Origin: Betaproteobacteria bacterium
GTDB lineage: Bacteria > Pseudomonadota > Gammaproteobacteria > Burkholderiales > SG8-39
Length of the DNA: 37,072 nt
Reading direction: 5' to 3'
NCBI GenBank assembly: GCA_016234705.1
Contig: JACRAS010000022.1
Coordinates: forward strand, 1-37,072
Part shown: in pieces, positions 21,741 through 31,275 of the stretch
Position numbering within the stretch: position 1 is the first letter of the stretch
How the letters are laid out: every line of letters starts with the position of its first letter
Position numbers and translations under genes: made by a program
Notes under the pieces: generated by a model
Database searches by the model: none
Told to the model about the DNA's origin: nothing
What the model saw: only the letters and a program-made list of their open reading frames with translations

Positions 21741-24700
21741 ATGATGAAAGCCAACGGGTTGCGCATCGCCGGCTGCGATTTGGGCAAGGCATCGGCGCGC
21801 TTCGCAGTCGCGCACATCGGCGTCGACGGCACGCTCACGATCGAGGACACGCGCTCCGAGCCGCACGACGGCGATCCGATAGGGCTCTTCAGTGCATGGT
21901 ACCGCGAGCAGGGCATCGCCTCGTGCGCAGTGCTTGCCGCGACCGGGGTCCACGCCGATGAACTCCGCGATCCGGTGCTCGTTCTGCCGGAGGACTCGTG
22001 CCAGGAGGCGGCGCTCGAGTTGTCACCCGGGCTCGAGGATACGCTCAATCTGGTCAGCATCGGCGCGCGCGGTTACGGCGTGCTGAGCCGCAAGCCGGCC
22101 GCTGCCGGGCGCAACGGCGACAGCCCCAAGTACAGCTACCAGTATCTCGAAAACGACAAGTGCTCCTCGGGCACCGGCGAGAACATCCAGAAAATCGTCG
22201 ATCGCTTCGGCCTCGGCGTTGTCGAAGCCGACGACAAGGCGCTCGCGGCCGGCGAGGGCATTCCGATCACGGCGCGCTGCTCGGTGTTCGCCAAGACCGA
22301 GATGACGCATTTCGCCAACCAGGGCAAGCCGACCGGCGAACTTTTCAAGGGCTATTTCAGCTCGGTGGCGCGCAATACCTATGCGCTGGCGACTCGCAAC
22401 CGCGTCGACGGACCGGTCTATCTGATCGGCGGTCCGGCGCGCATCGCGTCGTTCCGGAATTCGTTCGAGGATCTGCTCGGCGCGCAGGTCAAGACGCCGC
22501 CGCATGCGGAGTGCTTCGAGGCGGTCGGCGCCGCCGCGATCGCCGCGCTGCAGGCCCGCGGTCAGGCACGCGCGCCGCTGCCGGTCGATCCCGCCGAACT
22601 GGTGCGCGCCGGCGGCGGCCACTTCGAAACCTTGCGCCCGGCGAGCGGATGGCGCGAGCGCGTGACGATCATGCCGACCCCGGTGGTTCCGGCAGGAGCG
22701 GCCGCGCGGCCAAGCGTGCTCGGGCTCGACCTCGGCTCGACCGGCGCCAAGGCGGTGCTGACCTCGATCGAAACCGGCGAGGTCGTACTCGACGTCTACG
22801 ACCGCACGCGCGGCAACCCGGTCGACGCCGCGCGGCGCCTGGTGCGCGCAATCCTCGATGCGGCCGAAGTCGACGTGCGCGCCATCGGTGTGACCGGCTC
22901 GGGCCGCGAAGCGGTGGCGACGCTGGTGCGCGCCGTCTACCCCGACAGCGAGCAGGTCATCGTGCTCAACGAAATCGTCGCGCACGCGACCGCGGCCACG
23001 CGCTGCGACACGCGCGGCGGCGAGGATCTATCGGTCATCGAGATCGGCGGCCAGGACGCCAAGTACATCCGCGTGCAGGGTGGACGGATCGTCGAGAGCG
23101 ACATGAACAAGGCCTGCAGCGCCGGCACCGGCTCGTTCCTCGAAGAGCAGGCCAATCTTTACGATGTCCGCGACATCGAGGAGTTCGTCGCGCTGGCCTC
23201 GCGTGCGGATCGCCCGCCGGACCTCGGCCAGATGTGCACGGTGTTCGTCGCCGACGCCGCCGCGCTCGCCATCAAGGAGGGCTATAGCCGCGAGGATATC
23301 TTCGCGGGTTTCCAGTATTCGGTGATCCACAACTACCTGAACCGCGTGATGGGGCAGCGGGCCCTTGGCGAGCGGGTGTTTTTCCAGGGCAAGCCCGCGG
23401 CCAACCCGTCGCTCGCCTGGACCCTGGCGGCGGTCACCGGCCGCGAGATCGTGGTGCCACCGAACCCCGGCGCGATGGGTGCCTGGGGCATCGGCCTGTG
23501 CGCCAACGAACAGCTCGGCGTGGCCGCGCTGCTGGCGGCGCCGCGCCTCGATCTCGCCGGCATCCTCGCCGCCGAAATCACCGATCGCTCGGAATTTCGC
23601 TGCCGCGACGCGCAGTGCCAGACGCTCTGCCCGATCGAGCGCACCACCATCCAGGTGCGCGACATCCGGCGCAAGGTCTTATCCGGCGGTGCCTGCCCGA
23701 AGTTCGAGCTGCCGACCATGAACCAGCCGAAGCTGGCCAAGGATGCGCCCAATCCCTTCGAGCAGCGCGACGCTCTGCTCGCGAGTTTCGTGCGCCCGCG
23801 GCCGGGCGCGCCGGTGGTCGCGATCCCGGCGATCAGCGCGGTGGCGCACCATGTGCCATGGCTCGCGACCTTCGCCGACGAACTCGGTTTCGCGGTGCGG
23901 TTGCTGAGTTCCGACAGCGGATCGCTCGCCGCCGGCGAACAGCTCTGCCACAGTTTCGATTCGTGCGGCCCGGTCAAGATCGCGCTCGCGGTTTGCGATA
24001 CCGACGTCGATCTGCTGCTGTTCCCGAAGATCTTTCGGATTGCCGATACCAAGGGCAAGGGCGGGCAGACCTGCGTTGCCGAGCAGGCGATGCCTGAGAT
24101 GGTCGAAAAGTCGCTCGCCGCGCGCGGCAAGGACGTGCGCGTGGTGCGCCCGCACCTGTCGTTCCGCGACGGGCTCGCCAACCCCGGGTTGCTCGCCGAA
24201 ATGCAGCGTGTCGCCGCCGAGCTCGGCGCCGATCCGGAGCGCATGGAGCAGGCCGTCGCGCGCGCCGCGGCCGCGCAGGAGCGCTTCGAGGATGAACTCG
24301 AACGCATCGGGCGCGAGGCGCTCGATTACGCCCGCCGTCACGCGTTGCCGGCGGTGCTGCTCGTCGGCCACATGCACGTGATCTGCGATCCGGCGATCAA
24401 CGCCAAGATCCCGTACATCCTGCGGCGCAACGGCGCGATGGCGATCCCGGTCGACTGCTTCCCGGTCGACCAGAAGATCCCGCGTCTGCACCGCGCCTAC
24501 TGGGGCGACGACAACCGCTCGCTGCGCGCCGCGGTGCAGGCGCGCGAACTGCGCGATGTATTCCCGGTGCTGCTCGCGTCCTTCGGCTGCGGGCCGTCGT
24601 CGTTCACCGAGCAGATCTTCCAGGCGCTGATGGAGGGCTACCCGAACACCATCCTCGAAAGCGACGGGCACGGCGGCGAGGCCGGCTTCGTCACGCGCGT

Positions 24701-26054
24701 CCAGGCGTTCCTGCAGTCGGTGCGACAGTTCATCGCCGAGGGCGGTGTGCGGGCACTACCCGACAACGCGCGCACGATTTCCTATCTCGATCCCGCCCGC
24801 GGCAAGAAAGGCGTCTTTCTCGACCCCGACATCCAGTACGTCACGTTCAGCATGGCCGACAACATCGGCGCGGCGTTTGCCGCCGTCTACCGCGCCTACG
24901 GTTACGATGCGGTCGCTGCCCCGGCGCACTCGGCCAGCACGCGCGCTTGCGGCAAACCCGACTGCTCGGGCAAGGAGTGCAAGAGCTACCAGCTCATCTG
25001 GGGGGCGTTCCGCGAGTACCTCGAGAAGAACCCGCCAACCAAGGAGACCCACCTGCTGTCGTTCTCGGGCCAGATGTGCCGGGCCGGTGTGTTCGACGTC
25101 AAGGACAAAATTTCGATCGAAAAAATGGGTCTGCACGATCTGGTCAGCGAGCAGGGCATGCGCTTCGGCGCCGATCCGCCGATGTCGCTGTTTATCTGGG
25201 CCGGGCTCTCGGCGGTGGAGATCCTGCGCCAGTTGTACATCTACCATTTGCCGGTCGAGCCGCACGCCGGTGCGTCGCGCGCGCTCTACGACGAGCGCAT
25301 CGCGTCGCTGCTCGCGGTCATGGAGCAGCCGCTCGGCAATCCGGCCAACGCCGAACCCGAGATCGCGGCGCGCGCCGACCGGATCAGCGCGGTCCTCAAG
25401 GAAGCAGCGCGACGCTACGCCGGCATGGAAGCGGCCTGGCAGGGCGCGAAGTCGTTCCGCCGCGTGTTTGTCGGCGGCGAGACCATGACCAAGGGCAACG
25501 ACTTCGCCAACAACGGCCTGTTCCTGCGCATGAGCGAACAGGGCCTGCGCCTGGTCCTCGACCCGCTGACGGATTTCTTCGAATACCTCGCCCGGCGCCA
25601 TCCGCACCTGCAGTTCGGCCGCTCGACCCCGAAAGCCGTCGTCGATTTGATGATCGCGCAGCAGGCCGAGCTGCGCGGGCGCTACTACCGTGAAGTGCGC
25701 GTGCTGCACCCCTGGCTGCCGCAACCGGCGGTCGAGAAGGCGATCGCCAAGGCCGAAGAATTGCTCGACGCCGACACCATCGGCGGCACCGCCCTCGAGA
25801 TTGGCGCGGCGATGCATGCCTGGGACACAGGGCTCTACGACGGCGTCGTGATGGCCGCCTGCTGGGGCTGCGACAATAGCCTCGTGACCGAGGGCATGCT
25901 CCGTCACCGCAAGGACATCCCGTTTTTCTTCTACTACGACGACGGCACGCCGCTCGACGAGCGCCGCGTGCGCAGTTACTGCTACCGCTTGCAGCGCAAC
26001 GCCGGTAGTGGCGCGAGTCAGCGACGGGCCGCGGAGAGTCACGCCGTCGTTTAG
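21741..26054 (+). CDS. Giant fusion: two BadF/BcrA-type activase modules plus 2-hydroxyacyl-CoA dehydratase-like region
   Basis: The 1437-residue protein starts with two ASKHA-fold activase modules (about 8-272 and 326-590). Each keeps the cysteine pair that in HgdC dimers bridges a [4Fe-4S] cluster: C141 (CSSGTGEN) with C180, and C459 (CSAGTGSF) with C499 (MCTVFVAD). Module 2 has intact nucleotide motifs ([19 protein letters not shown]). Module 1 reads [10 protein letters not shown] and lacks a GGQDxK match, so it may not turn over ATP. From about 615 a DUF2229/HgdB-like part follows with Cys at 621, 626, 630, 652 and the clusters 1070/1075/1080 and 1374/1377. Such enzymes use ATP-driven low-potential electrons on CoA thioesters. 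Normal activases are about 260 residues. Monocistronic; substrate unknown. Confidence 0.9.
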   Translation: MMKANGLRIAGCDLGKASARFAVAHIGVDGTLTIEDTRSEPHDGDPIGLFSAWYREQGIASCAVLAATGVHADELRDPVLVLPEDSCQEAALELSPGLEDTLNLVSIGARGYGVLSRKPAAAGRNGDSPKYSYQYLENDKCSSGTGENIQKIVDRFGLGVVEADDKALAAGEGIPITARCSVFAKTEMTHFANQGKPTGELFKGYFSSVARNTYALATRNRVDGPVYLIGGPARIASFRNSFEDLLGAQVKTPPHAECFEAVGAAAIAALQARGQARAPLPVDPAELVRAGGGHFETLRPASGWRERVTIMPTPVVPAGAAARPSVLGLDLGSTGAKAVLTSIETGEVVLDVYDRTRGNPVDAARRLVRAILDAAEVDVRAIGVTGSGREAVATLVRAVYPDSEQVIVLNEIVAHATAATRCDTRGGEDLSVIEIGGQDAKYIRVQGGRIVESDMNKACSAGTGSFLEEQANLYDVRDIEEFVALASRADRPPDLGQMCTVFVADAAALAIKEGYSREDIFAGFQYSVIHNYLNRVMGQRALGERVFFQGKPAANPSLAWTLAAVTGREIVVPPNPGAMGAWGIGLCANEQLGVAALLAAPRLDLAGILAAEITDRSEFRCRDAQCQTLCPIERTTIQVRDIRRKVLSGGACPKFELPTMNQPKLAKDAPNPFEQRDALLASFVRPRPGAPVVAIPAISAVAHHVPWLATFADELGFAVRLLSSDSGSLAAGEQLCHSFDSCGPVKIALAVCDTDVDLLLFPKIFRIADTKGKGGQTCVAEQAMPEMVEKSLAARGKDVRVVRPHLSFRDGLANPGLLAEMQRVAAELGADPERMEQAVARAAAAQERFEDELERIGREALDYARRHALPAVLLVGHMHVICDPAINAKIPYILRRNGAMAIPVDCFPVDQKIPRLHRAYWGDDNRSLRAAVQARELRDVFPVLLASFGCGPSSFTEQIFQALMEGYPNTILESDGHGGEAGFVTRVQAFLQSVRQFIAEGGVRALPDNARTISYLDPARGKKGVFLDPDIQYVTFSMADNIGAAFAAVYRAYGYDAVAAPAHSASTRACGKPDCSGKECKSYQLIWGAFREYLEKNPPTKETHLLSFSGQMCRAGVFDVKDKISIEKMGLHDLVSEQGMRFGADPPMSLFIWAGLSAVEILRQLYIYHLPVEPHAGASRALYDERIASLLAVMEQPLGNPANAEPEIAARADRISAVLKEAARRYAGMEAAWQGAKSFRRVFVGGETMTKGNDFANNGLFLRMSEQGLRLVLDPLTDFFEYLARRHPHLQFGRSTPKAVVDLMIAQQAELRGRYYREVRVLHPWLPQPAVEKAIAKAEELLDADTIGGTALEIGAAMHAWDTGLYDGVVMAACWGCDNSLVTEGMLRHRKDIPFFFYYDDGTPLDERRVRSYCYRLQRNAGSGASQRRAAESHAVV

Positions 26055-26115
26055 CCGTCGGCATGCGCGGCGCCGCGCCCCCCGGGGATCATCCGCATTT
26101 GACGGCGCTGCGCGT

Positions 26116-27363
26116 CTAGCGTTTCCCGCCCGCCAGTTGCGCGCTCGCGCGCAGCGCGCGCAGCCTCAACGTGGCAATCGGACCGAGCATGGCGCCAAGA
26201 CCGAGCGCGGTCCAGGCCCAGCCCCAGGCCGCGTCGGCGCGCGCGCCGCCCGCGCCCTGCCCCAGGTCCAACACCAGGCCGAACACCCAGGGGCTGATCG
26301 CGCCGGCGCCGAAGCCCAGCACCGAACGCAGCGCCCATGCCGCGCCCAGGCAATGTCCGGGCACGAGCTCGGTCAAGGCGGTGGAATAGATCGATGAGTC
26401 GCCGATCGCGGTGAGGTTGTAGGCGATGGCCACTGCGACCACGATCCAGGCCGGTGCCGCAATCAGCCAGCCGAAGGTGAAGGAGCAGATGAGGCTGGCA
26501 AGCGACATCAGCAGGATGACCGCGGTGCGCCCCCAACGATCGGACAACACGCCGCCGCCGATGCTGCCCGCCATGCTGATGAGATAAGTGAGCGCGGCAA
26601 ACGCGATGCCGAGGCCGGCCATGCCGCTGCCGCCCTCGCCTCCATAGGCGAGCACCACGCCGAGATAAGTCGGCAGCCAGGCCCACATGCCGAGCAGTTC
26701 CCACGAATGGAACACGTAGGCCCAGACGGCGAGCATCGCGGGTTTGTTGCGCCACACCTCGGCCAGCGCGCGCAAGGGGTTCGAGTAGCCCGCGGGATGC
26801 ACCACGTTGCGCGTGCCGCGCAGCACCCAGGCCGAGAGCAGGCTTGCGGCGACCGGGCCGAGCGCGCAGGCGACGAGCGCCGCGCGCCAGCCGGCGCTGA
26901 CGACCAGCAGGCTGGACAGCCACAGCGACAAGGCGTAGCCCAGCGATGCGGCGGCGAGGTAATAACCCATCACGCGGCCGCGCCGCAGCGCCGGGAAACG
27001 CTCGGCAACCAGGGTCATGCCGGGCGTGTAGGACCCGCCCGAACACAAGCCGGCCAGGCCGTGCAGCAACAGAGCTGAGACGAAGCCGTCGGCGAACAGG
27101 GAGAATGCCAGGCCGCTGGCGCAGGCGGCGATGCTGGTTGCAAGAAACGTGCGCTTGGCGCCGTAGCGGTCGGCGAGAAAGCCGATGGCGAATAAGGACA
27201 CGAGATAGCCTACATGCCAGGCCGACTGGATCAGGCCGGCCTGCGCCGAGGACAGGCCCCAGTCCTGTTTCAGCAATCCGAGCGAAGCCGAATAGGCGAC
27301 GAATGTCAGCGCGAAGCCGGCGCGGGCAAGGCACAGCGACGCTATCCACCGCCCGTCGGTCAC
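26116..27363 (-). CDS. MFS transporter
   Basis: The 415-residue carrier has 12 predicted membrane helices. The loop 2-3 motif is GFLADRYGAKRTFLA and the matching second-half loop is GGVLSDRWGRTAVI. The N-terminal AYSASLGLLKQDWGLSSAQAG segment is like the cyanate/organic-acid branch of MFS; the substrate is unknown. The start is GTG at 27363, three nt after the stop of the upstream phosphoesterase gene, so the two are likely co-transcribed and translationally coupled. It converges with the giant activase gene. Confidence 0.87.
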   Translation of the reverse strand: MTDGRWIASLCLARAGFALTFVAYSASLGLLKQDWGLSSAQAGLIQSAWHVGYLVSLFAIGFLADRYGAKRTFLATSIAACASGLAFSLFADGFVSALLLHGLAGLCSGGSYTPGMTLVAERFPALRRGRVMGYYLAAASLGYALSLWLSSLLVVSAGWRAALVACALGPVAASLLSAWVLRGTRNVVHPAGYSNPLRALAEVWRNKPAMLAVWAYVFHSWELLGMWAWLPTYLGVVLAYGGEGGSGMAGLGIAFAALTYLISMAGSIGGGVLSDRWGRTAVILLMSLASLICSFTFGWLIAAPAWIVVAVAIAYNLTAIGDSSIYSTALTELVPGHCLGAAWALRSVLGFGAGAISPWVFGLVLDLGQGAGGARADAAWGWAWTALGLGAMLGPIATLRLRALRASAQLAGGKR

Positions 27364-27366
27364 GCG

Positions 27367-28218
27367 TTAGTCTTTCAGGCGCAACAGCACCGGCTGGTGA
27401 TCCGAAGCGTCGGTATCGAGATTCACCGCCACGTCCTCGACGCGGCCGGCGATGTCCTCGGTGAGAAAAATGAAGTCGCAGGCGAACGCTTCCGGCCACT
27501 GCTCGTGGTCGTGCACGCCGAGGGTGTGATCGTGAGGCCGGTCGCCATGGCGCACTTGCCAGACGTCGCGATAGGCGGGGGTGCCGTCGCTATAGGGGGC
27601 GATGATGCGCGCATGCAGCGGATCGTCGGCGCGGAAGTTGAAGTCGGCGGTGAGTATGGCCGAAGCCGGCCGCGGCATGGTCTCAAACGGCCCGCCCTCT
27701 TTGCGCGCGTGCTTGCCGTCGCCGCGGTGTCCGACGGCTTCCGCATGCAGCTCGCGCAGGCGATTCACCTGTTGCCTGCGCTGCATCTCGGAATAGTATT
27801 CGAGATGCGTGGTCGTCACCCGCACCGGTCCGAAGGGCGCGGCGAGCACCGTCTCCAGCGCCATGCGCTGCATGCTTGGCACGGCCGAATCGGCCGGCCA
27901 AGGCAGCAAATGCGCGAAAACCTGGAGCACGGGATAGCGCGCGAGAATCAGGTTGCCGAACTGGCGACGCTTGCCCCCGGCGCCAAGCACATCGGTCGCG
28001 ATCCCTTCCACGGGAGTGAATCCGGGCAACAAGCCGCCGAGCAGGACGAACTGGTCTTCGCCGGACGATCCGGGCAGGTCCGGATAATTGCGCGCCACCT
28101 CCTGCAGGCAAAGCACGTCGAAATCGGCCATGTCGCGGCAGACGCCGACGACGCGCTTCGGCTCCACGCGGCCGTCGCAGCCGCGGCAGGATTGGATGTT
28201 CCAGGTTATGAGGTTCAT
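27367..28218 (-). CDS. Endonuclease/exonuclease/phosphatase (EEP) family protein
   Basis: The 283-residue enzyme carries the EEP metal-site and catalytic residues in order: N7 in TWNIQS, E40 in LCLQEV, H138 in TTTHLEYYS, D192 and N194 in TADFNF, and the C-terminal ASDHQPV with D273 and H274. The family cleaves phosphodiesters in nucleic acids, lipids or phosphoinositides; the absence of a signal peptide suggests a cytoplasmic role. An upstream in-frame ATG at 28398 would add 60 residues without family similarity, so ATG 28218 is preferred. It is the first gene of a two-gene unit with the MFS carrier. Confidence 0.87.
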   Translation of the reverse strand: MNLITWNIQSCRGCDGRVEPKRVVGVCRDMADFDVLCLQEVARNYPDLPGSSGEDQFVLLGGLLPGFTPVEGIATDVLGAGGKRRQFGNLILARYPVLQVFAHLLPWPADSAVPSMQRMALETVLAAPFGPVRVTTTHLEYYSEMQRRQQVNRLRELHAEAVGHRGDGKHARKEGGPFETMPRPASAILTADFNFRADDPLHARIIAPYSDGTPAYRDVWQVRHGDRPHDHTLGVHDHEQWPEAFACDFIFLTEDIAGRVEDVAVNLDTDASDHQPVLLRLKD

Positions 28219-28370
28219 ACCAAAGCCGTGAGCGAAACCCGATTTCGAATTGTAGTCCCTTGCCGCGCGCGGTGAAGCACTCGACTTGGTGCGGCTCCGC
28301 GAAGATAGTAACATGGGCGTGATTGTTCGCTCGCCGAGCCGAGCAGCGCCAGGTACTGGACCAATGCGCC

Positions 28371-28772
28371 ATGGATTGGATTGCGTGGGATAACACACTG
28401 AAAACCGGGCACGCGAGGATGGACGCCGACCACATTGGCTTGGCCGAACTCTTCGGTCTGCTGGCCGACGCCGTCGACAAGCGCAAGGGGGAGGATTTCT
28501 ACGGCAGCCTGCTCGACGATATTATCCGGCATGCGCAGGCGCACTTCGACCGGGAAAACCGGCTGATGGCGGAATATCATTACCCCAAGTCCGATCAACA
28601 CAAGGCCGAACACGCCATGCTGATCAGCCAGGCGCTCAATTACAGGGCCACCTTTGCTGCGGACTCCACGGAATCACCGGTAGCGGTGGCCCGTTTCCCC
28701 GACGTCTGGCTGGCTTTCCACATTCTCTTCTCGGACAAGGAACTGGCGGAATTTCTGACACGGACTGCCTGA
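28371..28772 (+). CDS. Bacteriohemerythrin
   Basis: The 133-residue four-helix protein binds O2 at a non-heme di-iron site. All ligands are visible: H21 (DADHIGL), H58 with E62 (HFDRE), H77 and H81 (HKAEH), and H117 with D122 (HILFSD). It begins with the usual WIAWDNTLKTG and has no attached signalling domain, so it probably stores, delivers or senses O2 in the cytoplasm. ATG 28371 is chosen because it gives the family N-terminus; an in-frame ATG 48 nt earlier adds a stretch without similarity. No strong Shine-Dalgarno is present. It is divergent from the EEP gene and convergent with the rhodanese gene. Confidence 0.92.
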   Translation: MDWIAWDNTLKTGHARMDADHIGLAELFGLLADAVDKRKGEDFYGSLLDDIIRHAQAHFDRENRLMAEYHYPKSDQHKAEHAMLISQALNYRATFAADSTESPVAVARFPDVWLAFHILFSDKELAEFLTRTA

Positions 28773-28967
28773 GCGCACACCAACGGGCTAGGGCGCGGTG
28801 GTCGTGGTCAGCGGGTTGTTGGTACTGGCTCGTGCCCGCCTCACGCCCGCCGAATGACATCAGGCTACGGCCAACGGAAGTCGCGGTGGGATGAGCCACG
28901 ACCAACGAACGTCCGACTGGGACAAGTAAAATAGTTGCCCCAGCCCGGACGCACAACTGCTTTATAG

Positions 28968-29993
28968 CTATTTCTTCGCCGCGAGCTCCTCGACCTTCTT
29001 CTCCAACGCTTCCAATTTCTTGAGCGCGGCGTTCGCCTTGACGAAGTCGTAATAGCTGGCGTTGCCGGCGGGCAGATCTACTTGCGAGCCCCAGACTATC
29101 CAAGAGTCGTCATAGTTGCGGACCTTCTGATACCCCATTTCCCGCAGCACGGCGTAAGTCTGGGTAGAACGCGTGCCGGTCTGGCAATAAGCCACCACTT
29201 CCTTCTTGGGGTCGAATTTCTTGTAGAGTTCCTTGATCCCCGCCGCGTCCTTCAGGGCCATGCCCTCGCGGTCCTGGACTTTCTTCTCGGCCAGTTTCTT
29301 CGCCGCCTCGGGATCCACCCAGGCAGACTCATACGGGATGTTGACGTGATTGACGGCCGCGATATGCCCGCCCCGCAATGCGCGGATGTCCTCTCCGGCC
29401 GACTCCTTCACGGTGCGCGAATCGAGGAACTGAACCTCCTTGTTTTGCAGGTTCTTCTTGACGAACTCCGTCGTCGCCAGAACCTCCGGACGCAGCTTGG
29501 CGGTGAACTGCGCCGCCGCAAGCTTGCGCACTTCGTTGGTCAGGTGCTGTTTGGCCTTGGCCCAATCATCCATCCCGCCCAGGTAGACCTTTGCCTTCTC
29601 CACCCCCAGGTACTCAAGAATCCAGAAAACCACCGTCGGACCGGTATCGCCTTTCGCGCCGTAGACGATAATCTCATTCTCGCGCTTGATGCCCGCGTCC
29701 CCCAGGATCTTCTCCAGTTTCTTCACCGGCAGGATGCGCGCGTCCACGTCGCGCAGTTCCACGGCTCCGCCCTTTTCACCGAGGACGACCGCCCCGGGGA
29801 TGAGCCCTTTTTTATAATCGCCCGCAGCCCGCGCGTCGACGACCACCACGCCGGACCTGTCCTTGTTCTTCACGACATAATCCGTGTCCACGATCACGTG
29901 ATGCGCATATGCCGTCCCGAGGCCGGCGAAAAAAACAACACCTGCCAGCAAACCCGACCTGCAGATCAGCCATTTTTCGTAGCGCTTTTCCAT
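28968..29993 (-). CDS. Exported two-domain rhodanese-like sulfurtransferase
   Basis: The protein has about 341 residues with a Sec signal peptide (LLAGVVFFAGLGTAYA, cleavage before HH at about residue 31), so it works in the periplasm. Two rhodanese domains follow. The first (about 35-155) has Gly112 in the loop YGAKGDTG where the catalytic Cys would be, and is likely structural. The second (about 170-310) has C270 in the active loop CQTGTRST. The last 20 residues form a charged coiled coil. It may transfer sulfane sulfur from thiosulfate or a similar donor. A start at 30014 would add seven residues; AGGAGG is seven nt from the ATG at 29993. Sulfur-handling genes at 35.5-37 kb are possible partners. 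Confidence 0.88.
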   Translation of the reverse strand: MEKRYEKWLICRSGLLAGVVFFAGLGTAYAHHVIVDTDYVVKNKDRSGVVVVDARAAGDYKKGLIPGAVVLGEKGGAVELRDVDARILPVKKLEKILGDAGIKRENEIIVYGAKGDTGPTVVFWILEYLGVEKAKVYLGGMDDWAKAKQHLTNEVRKLAAAQFTAKLRPEVLATTEFVKKNLQNKEVQFLDSRTVKESAGEDIRALRGGHIAAVNHVNIPYESAWVDPEAAKKLAEKKVQDREGMALKDAAGIKELYKKFDPKKEVVAYCQTGTRSTQTYAVLREMGYQKVRNYDDSWIVWGSQVDLPAGNASYYDFVKANAALKKLEALEKKVEELAAKK

Positions 29994-30267
29994 CATCCAC
30001 CTCCTAGTCGACATTTATTACCATCCTTTCCGGAAACACAGCCTACCCTTCCGGGACTTGAGCGCCCGGTCAGAAATAACGATGTACCTTTTATGTGACA
30101 TTAAGTCAACCTGTCCATTCACAGTGATTGAATATATGCGCGAATCGGAATTTCTTATCCGCACAATCGCCGTCGATACGATCCGATACTCCCCCCGCGT
30201 GTTTTGCCAGTTGGAGCACCGTACATGCCGCTCTGCAGACGCAACAAATAGTGGCTAACATGCGGGG

Positions 30268-31275
30268 ATGGAAGACTTGGTCTCGATCATCATCCCCAAC
30301 CGCAACGGCGCTGCCACCATAGGGAAATGCCTGACGGCAGCCCAAACGTCGCATCACGGCAATTTCGAAATAATCGTAGTCGACGACGGTTCCGAAGACG
30401 ATTCGATCGAGGTAATCCAACGTTATCCCTGTAAGCTGGTGCGGCTTGAGCGGCAAGGGGGAGCGGCCCGGGCAAGAAACGCGGGCGCAAGCCACAGCCG
30501 GGGGCGGATTCTTTTTTTCACTGACGCCGACTGCCTGTTGCAGCCCGATACCCTGGCGCTGGCGACCGAAACCTTCGCTCGTGAAGGGGCGAATGCGATC
30601 ATCGGCGGCACGTACACCCCGGCGCCATACGACCGGCGCTTCTGCAGCCGTTTTCAATCGATTTTCATAAACCACCTTGAAACCAGGCACGCGCCCGCGG
30701 CCGATTACATCGCCACGCACGCGCTCGCCGTGGACGCGTCCGTATTCCGCAGCAACCGCGGCTTCGCCGAAGACGTCCGGCCGATCCTGGAAGACGTGGA
30801 GTTCAGCCACCGCTTGCGCCGCGCCGGTTGCCGGCTGGTGATGAACCCTGCCGTCCAGGTGCAGCATATATTCGACTATTCCGTGACGCGCTCGCTGCGC
30901 AATGCCTTTACCAAATCCCTGTACTGGACCGGCTATGCCATACGCAACCGCGATCTGCTGGCGGATTCCGGTACCGCCTCGGCGGGACTCAAGCTCAACG
31001 TGCTCGTATTCGCCGGCAACGCCGGCCTGCTGTACGCGTTCGCTCTGACGGGGAAAATGATTTTGCTCGCGTTCATGGCTCCGGCGCTTGCCTTCAATCT
31101 GTTCGTGAACCGGGGACTGCTCCTGGCATATCACCGCGCCGAAGGCTTGGGCTTCGCGATCATGGCTGCACTGTATTACCTGTCGCTCTATCCCTTGGCA
31201 GTAGGCGCCGGCGCCGGCGCCGGCATGCTGCGCCATTTGTTTTCGAATTCCTTGCGCCCGCAGGAGAATCGTTGA
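30268..31275 (+). CDS. Family 2 glycosyltransferase with C-terminal membrane helices
   Basis: The 335-residue protein starts with the GT-A fold: VSIIIPNRNGAATIGKCL (5-22), VVDDGSEDDS (37-46), the metal/nucleotide motif TDADC with D86 and D88, and the acidic acceptor-site pair E175-D176 before HRLRRAG. Three hydrophobic segments near residues 243-262, 264-283 and 296-318 anchor it in the inner membrane. It should add a sugar from an activated donor to a lipid or membrane-bound acceptor. Its stop codon shares a base with the start of the radical-SAM gene, so the pair is translationally coupled. The ATG is not preceded by a clear ribosome-binding site. Confidence 0.9.
   Translation: MEDLVSIIIPNRNGAATIGKCLTAAQTSHHGNFEIIVVDDGSEDDSIEVIQRYPCKLVRLERQGGAARARNAGASHSRGRILFFTDADCLLQPDTLALATETFAREGANAIIGGTYTPAPYDRRFCSRFQSIFINHLETRHAPAADYIATHALAVDASVFRSNRGFAEDVRPILEDVEFSHRLRRAGCRLVMNPAVQVQHIFDYSVTRSLRNAFTKSLYWTGYAIRNRDLLADSGTASAGLKLNVLVFAGNAGLLYAFALTGKMILLAFMAPALAFNLFVNRGLLLAYHRAEGLGFAIMAALYYLSLYPLAVGAGAGAGMLRHLFSNSLRPQENR
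31204..31224. repeat. Hexanucleotide microsatellite GGCGCC
   Basis: Three and a half tandem GGCGCC units occur near the end of the glycosyltransferase gene and encode an Ala-Gly run beside the last membrane helix. Gain or loss of a unit would keep the frame. Confidence 0.8.

Noticed and set aside
21998-26042. Several long open frames on both strands within the giant activase gene
   Set aside because: They are Arg/Ala-rich shadow frames of a high-GC gene; the 1437-residue frame has all the family motifs.
28799-28904. Inverted repeat TGGTCGTGG/CCACGACCA between the hemerythrin and rhodanese genes
   Set aside because: The arms are only nine bp and lie about 90 nt apart with no T-tract, so no function can be supported.
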